Below the pieces are notes generated by a model. That model ran no database searches, was not told where the DNA came from, and saw only the letters and a list, made by a program, of their open reading frames with translations. A program made the position numbers and the translations under genes. Of a DNA stretch of 64,000 nt, positions 44,624-51,814 are shown piece by piece (the first letter of the stretch is position 1; each line of letters begins with the position of its first letter). Origin of the DNA: an uncultured Cellvibrionales bacterium (GTDB lineage: Bacteria; Pseudomonadota; Gammaproteobacteria; Pseudomonadales; GM7GCV1); contig CAJXYP010000005.1 of NCBI GenBank assembly GCA_913063225.1, positions 59,739 through 123,738 of the forward strand. The letters are read 5' to 3'.

Positions 44624-45857
44624 CGCCTTGGCAGCAGAAATTAGGCTTATTTGGGCCGGCACGCTGATGACTAGCGCAGACCAGCAGGTATCTCAACGAC
44701 AGACAATCGTGATTGAAGGCGCTGAAATGGTCGCCGTCGAGTCCGGCTATTTACCGGTCGACAATTACCCAAATGATCAGGCTTCGGTTATCGACTTACG
44801 AGATGCCCACGTATTGCCTGGTTTAATGGACATGCATGTCCACCTCACACTCAGTAGTTTTTCGAGCGAATTTTCCAAGCTATCAGATTCTGATATCGCG
44901 TTAATGGCCGCTGAGAACGCTCAAAAGACACTTATGGCGGGCTTTACCACGGTCAGAGATCTTGGTTCTTTTCGGGCAGAGCCGATTATCGCGCTTAGCC
45001 AAGCTTCAGAGCGCGGTACGCTGGCAAGCCCTCGTATATATACTGCGGGCCAGTCTATTTCTGCTACCGCTGGGCATGGTGATGTTCGAGGTTTACGAGA
45101 AGACGTTGCAAGCTTGATGCTTTCGGACAGTATTTGCGATGGTGCTGACGATTGCCGCAGGGCCGTTCGCAGCCAATATAAATTGGGTGCCACCACCATT
45201 AAAATGCACGCTACTGGCGGTGGTGCCGACCCTAATGGAAGACGCGAATCGGCGCCGGAAATGTTTGATGACGAAATGCTCGCAGTGGTGGAAACCGGCC
45301 ATGCACTCGGGCTTCGTGTCGCCGCCCATGCCCATGGTACGCAGGGCATCAACGCGGCCTTGCGTGCAGGGGTAGATTCAATAGAGCATGGCAGCTGGAT
45401 CACAGACGAGTCTATTGAGTTATTTTTGGAATCTGGGACTTACTTAGTACCTACGGCCTACTTGCAAGACTACTTTTTGAGCCGGTCAGACATTCCTGCC
45501 GCCTCCCATGAGCAGCGGCGCATTCGTGTTGCACAAATTCACCCCATGCTGACCCGCGCAATAAATGAAGGCGTGCATATCACTATGGGTAGTGACGCCG
45601 GAATTATGCCCCATGGCGACAATGCATTAGAGATCGCTAAGTATGTTGAGCTTGGCATGAGCCAGAGCGAGGCAATTCGTTCCGCTACGCTTACTGCAGC
45701 CGAAATGATGGGCGTCGGCAGTCAACTTGGCTCAATCGAGGTTGGCAAATTCGCCGACATCATTGCGGTCGCTGGCGACCCACTTGAAGATATCAGCACA
45801 CTGCAAGCTGTAATTTTTGTTATGAGGGCAGGCGAGGTAGTCAAAAACGAACTTTAA
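44610..45857 (+). CDS. Amidohydrolase (imidazolonepropionase/prolidase-like), frameshifted signal peptide
   Basis: A metal-dependent hydrolase of about 400 aa: the HVLPGLMDMHVHL metal site, AGFTTVRDLGSF, ATTIKMHATGGG with the metal-bridging Lys, GLRVAAHAHGTQGI, DSIEHGSW, HITMGSDAGIMPHGDN and GSIEVGKFADIIAV. Relatives are exported amidohydrolases acting on N-acyl amino acids, dipeptides or organophosphates; the substrate here is unknown. The in-frame start is a TTG (44610) without a ribosome site, and the first residues LPASALAAE look like the end of a signal peptide. The missing part lies upstream in another frame (44486-44623). Confidence 0.85.
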   Translation: MLPASALAAEIRLIWAGTLMTSADQQVSQRQTIVIEGAEMVAVESGYLPVDNYPNDQASVIDLRDAHVLPGLMDMHVHLTLSSFSSEFSKLSDSDIALMAAENAQKTLMAGFTTVRDLGSFRAEPIIALSQASERGTLASPRIYTAGQSISATAGHGDVRGLREDVASLMLSDSICDGADDCRRAVRSQYKLGATTIKMHATGGGADPNGRRESAPEMFDDEMLAVVETGHALGLRVAAHAHGTQGINAALRAGVDSIEHGSWITDESIELFLESGTYLVPTAYLQDYFLSRSDIPAASHEQRRIRVAQIHPMLTRAINEGVHITMGSDAGIMPHGDNALEIAKYVELGMSQSEAIRSATLTAAEMMGVGSQLGSIEVGKFADIIAVAGDPLEDISTLQAVIFVMRAGEVVKNEL

Positions 45858-45906
45858 ATTTACCAATAGGAGTGGACCAAACGAAAGACTATTGGTGGTC
45901 GCTCTA

Positions 45907-46071
45907 ATGGCAGTTATTAGCCCATTGCACACTGCAGGCGCTACCGAACTCATCTGCGGAGGTCTGATTCTATGGCGCAGAACGTTGCTATTGAGACAAG
46001 GTAATGACGAGGAACCCACGTTGTCTAATACCGGGAATTGCCGCATTGGGTCTTCGGCTACTCGTGGATAG
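45907..46071 (+). other. Short 54-codon frame, doubtful
   Basis: A plus-strand frame from ATG 45907 ends with TAG exactly against the end of the convergent MhpB-like gene. It reads MAVISPLHTAGATELICGG and so on, with no ribosome site close by and no family. It may be a remnant of another exported protein or chance. The rest of the 215-bp gap shows nothing. Confidence 0.2.
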
Positions 46072-47028
46072 CTACGAATGAACAATCCCGCAAGCAATAC
46101 CAATCTCGGGCGCAACGGAATACAGGTCCAAGCTTGGGTTACTTCCTCCAAACTCTTTGTGTGCTGCTGCAGCGGCAATCCAGGCCTGAAGCTCCATAGA
46201 ACCTATACCACCCTGCTCCACCAGTTCATCCTGGTTCCAACTATCGAATTCTTTGATTCGCCCGCCCAAGAGTACGTCTAAAAACCTGTCATCACTTTCT
46301 TTGTTCAGCCGCATATCAGCAGCTGTGCGTTCACCGCGGGTAATCATCTTGGCACCTTCTTCGTGCATGGACTCCAGACGATCTAACCATTCTTGTGACG
46401 ACATCGACTGCTTCAATCGCCCACCAGAAAGTTGCCAAGCTGAGACTGACTCATCCCCTTCTCCAAATACCGGATAGTATCTGCGCGGATGATGAGACAT
46501 TCCCCCTGACGCCAAAAAAAGCACACGCTTGTTCAAGCCTTTTGCATACCTACCCAAAGATTCACCAAGCAAACGCGTGCGCTCAAAGGGCACAAATGGC
46601 TTGGTAATGCAGTTAATAAAAATTGGCACGGTCGGCACGGCGCTCAAACTACCCGTCATTAGCTCTATCGTTTGCGAAAACGCATGATCTACCGTCATTT
46701 GATAGGACACTGCAGGGTCAATGCCGTCAGACTGAAGATGCTCGACAGCTGCCAGTGCGATATCTGTAGGTACGTCCAGTGGCCCGGAAAAGCCGCCGAT
46801 ATCGGCTGTCGCTTCAGCAGAAAACCCTACACAAAACGAGGGCATCAGGTTTAGAAAAAAACCGTTGAAGTGATCCGAACCAAAAACAAATACCAGCTCC
46901 GGATCAAACTTTTCGACAAAAGACCGTGCATCTTTAAAACCTTGCTGAATCGCCTCCCAATCTTCGGGAGCTTTATCAAAGCAATACAGTAGCGGGCTAT
47001 GGGACGCACAAACTAAGGCAGAAGACAT
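46072..47028 (-). CDS. mhpB: MhpB-like extradiol dioxygenase (2,3-dihydroxyphenylpropionate 1,2-dioxygenase type)
   Basis: Class III Fe(II) extradiol dioxygenase of the LigB superfamily, closest to MhpB, which opens 2,3-dihydroxyphenylpropionate. The 318-aa length equals that family. Iron-ligand candidates are His10 (CASHSPLLY) and His53 (GSDHFNGFFLN). MhpB-type motifs are MTVDHAFSQTIELM, VPIFINCITKPFVPFERTRLLGE and the acid-base LASGGMSHHPRRYY. The C-terminal DVLLGGRIKEFDSWNQDEL also fits. No MhpA, MhpC or MhpT gene is nearby; instead NTF2-like and FAH-family genes precede it, so the real substrate may be another catechol. Confidence 0.85.
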   Translation of the reverse strand: MSSALVCASHSPLLYCFDKAPEDWEAIQQGFKDARSFVEKFDPELVFVFGSDHFNGFFLNLMPSFCVGFSAEATADIGGFSGPLDVPTDIALAAVEHLQSDGIDPAVSYQMTVDHAFSQTIELMTGSLSAVPTVPIFINCITKPFVPFERTRLLGESLGRYAKGLNKRVLFLASGGMSHHPRRYYPVFGEGDESVSAWQLSGGRLKQSMSSQEWLDRLESMHEEGAKMITRGERTAADMRLNKESDDRFLDVLLGGRIKEFDSWNQDELVEQGGIGSMELQAWIAAAAAHKEFGGSNPSLDLYSVAPEIGIACGIVHS

Positions 47029-47061
47029 GTATTTTCTCTCATTTCATAAAGTCGAATTTCA

Positions 47062-47544
47062 TCAGCTTCGCTCATAGCCAGCTGAATAAGACACAGGCCC
47101 AGCATTGCTTGGATGAACAAATACTCGTCTAATTTCGCGTCTGGATATTCGCCAATTTCCATCTTCTTCTAGAGAATATTCATCGGAAAAGTCGGCGACT
47201 AAATACACCTCAGTTGATCGAATCGGTGCAGGTCCATCCGCCGCAAAAGTCATACATATGCTTTCTCCTTTCGCCGTTTTTTCACCAGTTAGCTCAATTC
47301 GCAACCCAGACTGCACATGCCTAGCGGTTCGATCACCATCTGCACTGCGGTTCTCAAACACATCAAGAATCTGCTGCTTGCCCAGAGAAACACGCGGACC
47401 ATGTGAGTAAAAGGCGTCTTCGCTGAACAAATCGAGCAAGCGATCAACCATATTGTGGTCGAGAAAATAACAGAACTCCGCATTCAGCATTTCTAACTGA
47501 CGCAGATTTTCTATTCGATCAAGTCTTTCTAATTCAGTCGCCAT
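47062..47544 (-). CDS. NTF2/SnoaL-like protein of the aromatic cluster
   Basis: A 160-aa protein with the alpha+beta barrel pattern of the SnoaL/NTF2 fold: ELERLDRIENLRQLEMLNAEFCYFLDHNMVDRLLDLF in pieces, AFYSHGPRVSLGKQQI, then RTARHVQSGLRIEL and the DGNWRISRREIRRVF end. The fold includes ring-hydroxylating dioxygenase beta subunits and isomerases or dehydratases. No large oxygenase subunit lies beside it, so a lyase or isomerase role in the mhpB-like branch is possible. It overlaps the FAH-family gene by 16 bp and is therefore co-expressed with it. Confidence 0.75.
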   Translation of the reverse strand: MATELERLDRIENLRQLEMLNAEFCYFLDHNMVDRLLDLFSEDAFYSHGPRVSLGKQQILDVFENRSADGDRTARHVQSGLRIELTGEKTAKGESICMTFAADGPAPIRSTEVYLVADFSDEYSLEEDGNWRISRREIRRVFVHPSNAGPVSYSAGYERS

Positions 47545-48515
47545 CGACCCAAATCTCTTTGCTCAACCACCACCGGATTTTGTTGTATGCCCAGACCTTC
47601 AATTTCGATACGAACAGGGCCGCCGACGGTCTGAAAATTGGCATGATGAATAGACTTTCTTGTCGACCCCGGCTTAAACGCAGTGCCCATCGAAACGATG
47701 TCACCAGGATAAAGCGTATGAAAATTACTGATAAAGCTGATGATCTCCGCAACCTTGTAGTTATAGTACTTAGTATTGTCGTCTGCCACTCGCTCGTCAG
47801 CCACGGTGCAAGTAACCGAGAGTTCGTCCGGGTTAGATATTTCATCTGACGTGACTACCCAGGGGCCCAACACCCCAAAACAGTCGGTACCCTTATATCT
47901 TGCTGCATAAGATAGGTGCTGCTCGACCTTTTCAACTTCGTCGGGATTGTCTTTTTTCGGGTACAGGGCGTAGTAGCGAAACAGATCTTCCGCGCGCATA
48001 CCATTACCGGTGATGTCGTTGAATATGCTGTAACCAAACACCATAGACGACACTTGCTCCGGCTCAAGGTCACGAACGGTTTTGCCGATGACAACGGCCA
48101 ACTCTGGCTCTGGATGCGCGCTGCCGTAGTAGCTGCGCAGTGAAATTTCCTGTCCATGCCCTATCAAGCAAGAAGCGGGTTTCAGGAAAAAGGCTGGATG
48201 ATCCGGGGCACTGATCTTGCGTGCATTACTGGCAGAGTTATTCATGGCGACGCCGCAGATCTTCCCCGGATCGACCAATGGCGGCAACCAAGTGACTTCA
48301 GATTCTGGAATCAGATCATCTTTATGTATATCAGCATTAGATTTTACGAAATCTGCCAACTTCTTTAGAGAAGCATCACCGCCTTGGATAACCGTTTTCA
48401 GGCTAACGGACGGGCTGTCAGAAAAGATACCTGCAGGTATCGGCAGTAAATAGCCCTCTCCCAATTGTGCAACAAGCTTCGTTTTTTCGTTTTTTCGGAC
48501 CGTAGCCAGTTTCAT
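47529..48515 (-). CDS. Fumarylacetoacetate hydrolase (FAH) family protein
   Basis: A 328-aa FAH-fold enzyme. It has PGKICGVAMNNSASN before the catalytic domain, the metal-binding acidic motif AHPEPELAVVIGK, SIFNDITGNGMR, DCFGVLGPWVVTSDE, and FHTLYPGDIVSMGTAFKPG. Family members hydrolyse or decarboxylate acylpyruvates and include the OPET decarboxylase and HHDD isomerase of the homoprotocatechuate pathway. With the second FAH gene at 53495 it could supply the two HpaG activities, which are fused in E. coli. Alternatively it processes the product of the mhpB-like dioxygenase. Confidence 0.83.
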   Translation of the reverse strand: MKLATVRKNEKTKLVAQLGEGYLLPIPAGIFSDSPSVSLKTVIQGGDASLKKLADFVKSNADIHKDDLIPESEVTWLPPLVDPGKICGVAMNNSASNARKISAPDHPAFFLKPASCLIGHGQEISLRSYYGSAHPEPELAVVIGKTVRDLEPEQVSSMVFGYSIFNDITGNGMRAEDLFRYYALYPKKDNPDEVEKVEQHLSYAARYKGTDCFGVLGPWVVTSDEISNPDELSVTCTVADERVADDNTKYYNYKVAEIISFISNFHTLYPGDIVSMGTAFKPGSTRKSIHHANFQTVGGPVRIEIEGLGIQQNPVVVEQRDLGRWRLN

Positions 48516-48548
48516 TTTTTATCCCAAAAATAGTTCGAGTTAGATTAT

Positions 48549-49367
48549 TTACAGTTCGAATTTGGCACAGGTGCAACCAACTGCAAATATGGGGATCGGT
48601 GCGTAGAAGTGCACATTGGCCTTGGCTCCTCTAGCAGCTGCAGCTATGGCGATAAAGGTTCTGATTTCAAAACCACCTTGGCCTGCGTCATCGTAAGTTT
48701 CGGCGTCGGTATAGCTGAGCATGGCTTCTTTATCGTTGTTCTTAAATCGTTCTAGAAAATCTAGATCCCAAGCCTCATCGATTTTTCCTGAGTCTGGAGT
48801 GGCCGGCCAATGAGAGATTCCACCAGTACCGACAATAGCTATTTTCTCCGGAACCGAATCACAGGCACGTCGCAGCGCCTCTCCAAAATCCCACGCGCGG
48901 TGCAAAGGAGTAAGGGGCGGTCCCTGACAATTTATATTTACCGGGATAATCGGCAAATCATAATTAGGCGTTAGAAAATGTAGGGGCACTATAATTCCGT
49001 GATCAAACTTCCATTCTTCAGCAAAGGCCGTGTCGACTGTCTGCATAACCTCTGTAATTATTCGTTTGGATAAATCTGACGCGCCGGGTATCTTTGTTTT
49101 TTCAATTTTGAGCCATTCTGGATCTTCAATTGGCCCTTCATATTCTTCGCCCATACCAATGCAAAAAGCGGGCATATTATTCATAAAGAAGTTGGCGAAA
49201 TGCTCGGCGGCGACAACGACCAATGCTTCCGCACCTGAGTCGATAATATCTTGTCGCATAATTTCCAGGTTTCGATAAAACTCGTCGCGCACAACCGGAT
49301 CGGCGCGCTCCGCTCTTCCAGTTATGCCTGGCGCGTGACTGCAGACTCCTGCGTATACAAGACTCAT
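48549..49367 (-). CDS. LigB-type extradiol dioxygenase catalytic subunit (hpa cluster)
   Basis: A 272-aa class III extradiol dioxygenase. Iron-ligand candidates are His11 (VCSHAPGITG) and His56 (AAEHFANFFMNN). FDHGIIVPLHFL and the acid-base motif IVGTGGISHWPAT follow. It is paired with a small LigA-type subunit gene (4-bp overlap) like protocatechuate 4,5-dioxygenase or gallate/methylgallate dioxygenases. All following genes belong to the homoprotocatechuate pathway, so the substrate may be 3,4-dihydroxyphenylacetate. This would replace single-subunit HpaD, which is absent. The assignment of substrate is inferred from context. Confidence 0.85.
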   Translation of the reverse strand: MSLVYAGVCSHAPGITGRAERADPVVRDEFYRNLEIMRQDIIDSGAEALVVVAAEHFANFFMNNMPAFCIGMGEEYEGPIEDPEWLKIEKTKIPGASDLSKRIITEVMQTVDTAFAEEWKFDHGIIVPLHFLTPNYDLPIIPVNINCQGPPLTPLHRAWDFGEALRRACDSVPEKIAIVGTGGISHWPATPDSGKIDEAWDLDFLERFKNNDKEAMLSYTDAETYDDAGQGGFEIRTFIAIAAAARGAKANVHFYAPIPIFAVGCTCAKFEL

Positions 49368-49723
49368 TGATTCACCTCAGATTTATTGGATTTTGCTTCT
49401 GTGCTGGCTGTAAAGTTTTTGCCTGAACCGGTCATAGTGTAGACACCGTCGCGGACCTGCCCATGCTCCTCAATGCCCTCTCGCATGGACTTAAGATAGT
49501 CATCCCATTCAATCTGATGGAATGCCGCATAGTGCATAAGAATCTGGCCATTGACGCCGAGCACATAAAGCAGACCGATATCGGGTTTCAGAATTGCGCC
49601 TATTTCCTCGTCGGTTAAGGTATAGCTGGTAAGAAAATCATCACCATCTTTACGGAAATTTGCCTGAGCCTCCTCGCTACGATTGAGGTCGTACAACACT
49701 TTCTGTAAATAGTAGAGGCTCAT
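49364..49723 (-). CDS. LigA-type small subunit of an extradiol dioxygenase (hpa cluster)
   Basis: A 119-aa helical protein resembling the LigA domain: YLQKVLYDLNRSEEAQANFRKDGDDFLTSYTLTDEEIGAILKPD in pieces, then LLYVLGVNGQILMHYAAFHQIEWDDYLKSMREG. It is shorter than the ligA product at 33777 and lacks its C-terminal tail. It overlaps the catalytic-subunit gene by 4 bp, giving stoichiometric expression. It follows hpaI by 20 bp. Confidence 0.83.
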   Translation of the reverse strand: MSLYYLQKVLYDLNRSEEAQANFRKDGDDFLTSYTLTDEEIGAILKPDIGLLYVLGVNGQILMHYAAFHQIEWDDYLKSMREGIEEHGQVRDGVYTMTGSGKNFTASTEAKSNKSEVNQ

Positions 49724-49742
49724 CTATTGGTAACTCCCATCT

Positions 49743-50558
49743 TTAGTAGCCAGCAAGGTCATTGCTTTCAGCGGAACCGATATAGTCAGCGGCAAGCTTT
49801 CTAGTAGCGTTGGAAATCAGCGCCGTATCTGCTCCGACTCCAACAAACCGCGCACCTGCCTGTATATATGTATCAACTAGCTCTTTTGTTACTGCTAGCA
49901 CTCCAGGCTGCTTTCCGGCAGACAAAATACTGTTGAAGCCTTTGCATACAGCTTCAACAACCTTTGCATGACCCGGTTCACCAATATGTCCCATGGACGC
50001 AGATAGGTCGGATGGGCCGATAAAGACAGCGTCAACTCCATCAACAGCGGCGATCGCATCAATATTCTCTAGCGCCGACAGGGTTTCAATCTGAACGATA
50101 AGACAGACTTCGTCATTGGCTTTTTGCAAATAATCCGGAATTCGATTCCACTGCGCAGCCCGGGCCATTGATGTACCGAGACCACGAATACCCGCTGGCG
50201 GATACTTGCACGCGCGAACCAACTGCTCGGCTTGCTCTGCCGTTTCCACCATCGGGATCAATAGTGTCTGAGCGCCGATATCCAGCAGCTGCTTTATCAA
50301 AGCCGTTTGCCCCTCTACCGGTCTAACAATGGGGGAGACCGGATAAGGGGCAACAGCCTGAAGGTGCGCCATAATCGATTGCAAATCGAATGGCCCGTGC
50401 TCGGAATCAATTAACACCCAATCAAACCCGGCACCTGCGCAAAGCTCTGCGACAGTTGTATTAGGTATCCCCATAAACAAACCGAAGAGTGGTTTATCCT
50501 GGTTTAGCGCTTGCTTGAATGTATTTTTTGCGATCTTCATAGGATTATTTTCCGTCAT
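49743..50558 (-). CDS. hpaI: HpaI-type aldolase (4-hydroxy-2-oxoheptanedioate aldolase)
   Basis: Class II aldolase of the HpcH/HpaI family; in the pathway it splits 4-hydroxy-2-oxoheptanedioate into pyruvate and succinate semialdehyde. About 271 aa from ATG 50558; ATG 50540 is also possible. Motifs: PLFGLFMGIPNTTVAELCAG, GFDWVLIDSEHGPFDL, TLLIPMVETAEQAEQLVRA, YPPAGIRGLGTSMARAA, IVQIETLSALENIDAI with the metal-binding Glu, and VDAVFIGPSDLSASMG with the metal-binding Asp. The space to hpaH contains a perfect hairpin. Confidence 0.92.
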   Translation of the reverse strand: MTENNPMKIAKNTFKQALNQDKPLFGLFMGIPNTTVAELCAGAGFDWVLIDSEHGPFDLQSIMAHLQAVAPYPVSPIVRPVEGQTALIKQLLDIGAQTLLIPMVETAEQAEQLVRACKYPPAGIRGLGTSMARAAQWNRIPDYLQKANDEVCLIVQIETLSALENIDAIAAVDGVDAVFIGPSDLSASMGHIGEPGHAKVVEAVCKGFNSILSAGKQPGVLAVTKELVDTYIQAGARFVGVGADTALISNATRKLAADYIGSAESNDLAGY

Positions 50559-50566
50559 AAGATATA

Positions 50567-50590
50567 GGATTAAATACGAAGATTTAATCC
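50567..50590 (-). other. Intercistronic hairpin between hpaH and hpaI
   Basis: GGATTAAAT (50567-50575), loop of 6, ATTTAATCC (50582-50590), a perfect 9-bp inverted repeat. On the transcript it follows the hpaH stop and covers part of a GGAGG sequence. It may act as a processing or stability element, or adjust hpaI translation. There is no T-run, so a terminator is unlikely. Confidence 0.5.
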
Positions 50591-50595
50591 TCCAA

Positions 50596-51399
50596 TTAGA
50601 TGAAATCGACCGAGATGGAACCCAAATTCCCATAGTCTGCTCTTACCGTATCTCCCGCTTTTATTTTGATTGGCGCGGTAAATGAACCGGACAGCAACAC
50701 TTGCCCAGGCTCTAGAGAAATACCATGAGGTGCGAAGCGCCTCGCAATCCAGCAAATACCTTCAGCAGGATGTCCCAGAACAGCAGCAGCCAAACCGGTC
50801 TGCTCGATTACCCCATTGAGTTCGACTATTGCTCCACACCAGCGCAGGTCAACCTCACTTGGCTTAACCTGTCGACCACCAGTAATAATGCCGGCGTTGG
50901 CTGCATTATCGGAAATGGTGTCGAATACTTTACGGGCGTAGCCGGTCTTCGGATCCACTCTTACGCTGCGAGCAGCGATCAATTCAAAAGCGGGAACAAC
51001 GTAATCTGTTGCATCTAGAACCTGTTCAACGGTGACGTTTTCCCCCGAGAGCGGTTTCTTTAAAACAAAGGCCAGCTCTACTTCAATTTGGGGATCCAGG
51101 AAATCGCTCGCGCAAATATTACTGCCATCAGCAAACACCATGTCATCTAGTAATACTCCGTAGTCCGGCGTATCAATTTTCATGGTTCGCTGCATAGCTC
51201 TGGAAGTCAGGCCTATCTTGTAGCCGATCACCTTTCGTCCAGTTTGCAACTTCCGCTCAACCCAGGCTGACTGAACCGCGTAGGCATCATCCATGTCCAT
51301 ATCAGGGTGAGTAAGTGTAAGCGGGGATATCTGCTTGCGATTGACCTCGGCCGCGTAGAGGTTATTGGCGGCATCATTTATCTGCTGCTGCGTAAGCAT
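50596..51399 (-). CDS. hpaH: 2-oxo-hept-4-ene-1,7-dioate hydratase HpaH
   Basis: Hydratase adding water to 2-oxohept-4-ene-1,7-dioate before the aldolase step. The 267-aa protein of the MhpD/HpaH family shows [49 protein letters not shown] with the metal-binding acidic residues, [29 protein letters not shown] and [13 protein letters not shown]. It ends one base before the coordinate of the hpaF stop, so the two are tightly coupled. Confidence 0.92.
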   Translation of the reverse strand: MLTQQQINDAANNLYAAEVNRKQISPLTLTHPDMDMDDAYAVQSAWVERKLQTGRKVIGYKIGLTSRAMQRTMKIDTPDYGVLLDDMVFADGSNICASDFLDPQIEVELAFVLKKPLSGENVTVEQVLDATDYVVPAFELIAARSVRVDPKTGYARKVFDTISDNAANAGIITGGRQVKPSEVDLRWCGAIVELNGVIEQTGLAAAVLGHPAEGICWIARRFAPHGISLEPGQVLLSGSFTAPIKIKAGDTVRADYGNLGSISVDFI

Positions 51400-51780
51400 C
51401 TACAAGTAATCCTGAATATTGTTTTTGTTGAATTTTAAGACCGGCTCTAACTCCTTCATTTCGAATGAAAGGGCCATACCCCCTGTTCGGCAGCGTTCTG
51501 CAAAGTGCTCTGTCAGCACTTCAAAAAAAAGGGCGGCAGCGGCCTTGCGCTCGTCGAGTGTGCGCCCTACTCCAAGCTTGACCTCCAAATGCACAAAGCC
51601 ATGATCCGGATTGCCATCCGCTATACGATATTGCGTACAGCAGTAAGCCCGACTGCGCACGCCCTTGAACGGGAATAGACCCGTGCTAGCGGCTGCGCTG
51701 TGAAGCACGGCAAATAACTCCTGAATGGACGATTCTTGTTCGCCTAGATTGTCCGAATACTCTAAAACAAAATGTGCCAT
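51400..51780 (-). CDS. hpaF: 5-carboxymethyl-2-hydroxymuconate isomerase HpaF (catalytic Pro replaced)
   Basis: A 126-aa tautomerase-superfamily protein. HFVLEYSDN, TGLFPFKGVRSRAY, DHGFVHLEVKLGVGRTLDERK and MALSFEMKELEPVLKFNKNN align well with HpaF/CHMI. In this family the residue after the start Met is proline, and its free amino group is the catalytic base. Here the second codon is GCA (alanine). The rest, including the conserved Arg in GVRSR, is kept. The enzyme may work poorly, use another mechanism, or have a misjudged start, though no better start exists nearby. Located between hpaE and hpaH. Confidence 0.88.
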   Translation of the reverse strand: MAHFVLEYSDNLGEQESSIQELFAVLHSAAASTGLFPFKGVRSRAYCCTQYRIADGNPDHGFVHLEVKLGVGRTLDERKAAAALFFEVLTEHFAERCRTGGMALSFEMKELEPVLKFNKNNIQDYL

Positions 51781-51814
51781 CGACTAGAATTCCTGTTGTT
51801 TTGCTCTTTTTGGC

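Noticed and set aside
45732..46178. Minus-strand frame of 148 codons between the amidohydrolase and the MhpB-like gene
   Set aside because: It overlaps the ends of both well-supported genes and its protein shows no domain pattern.
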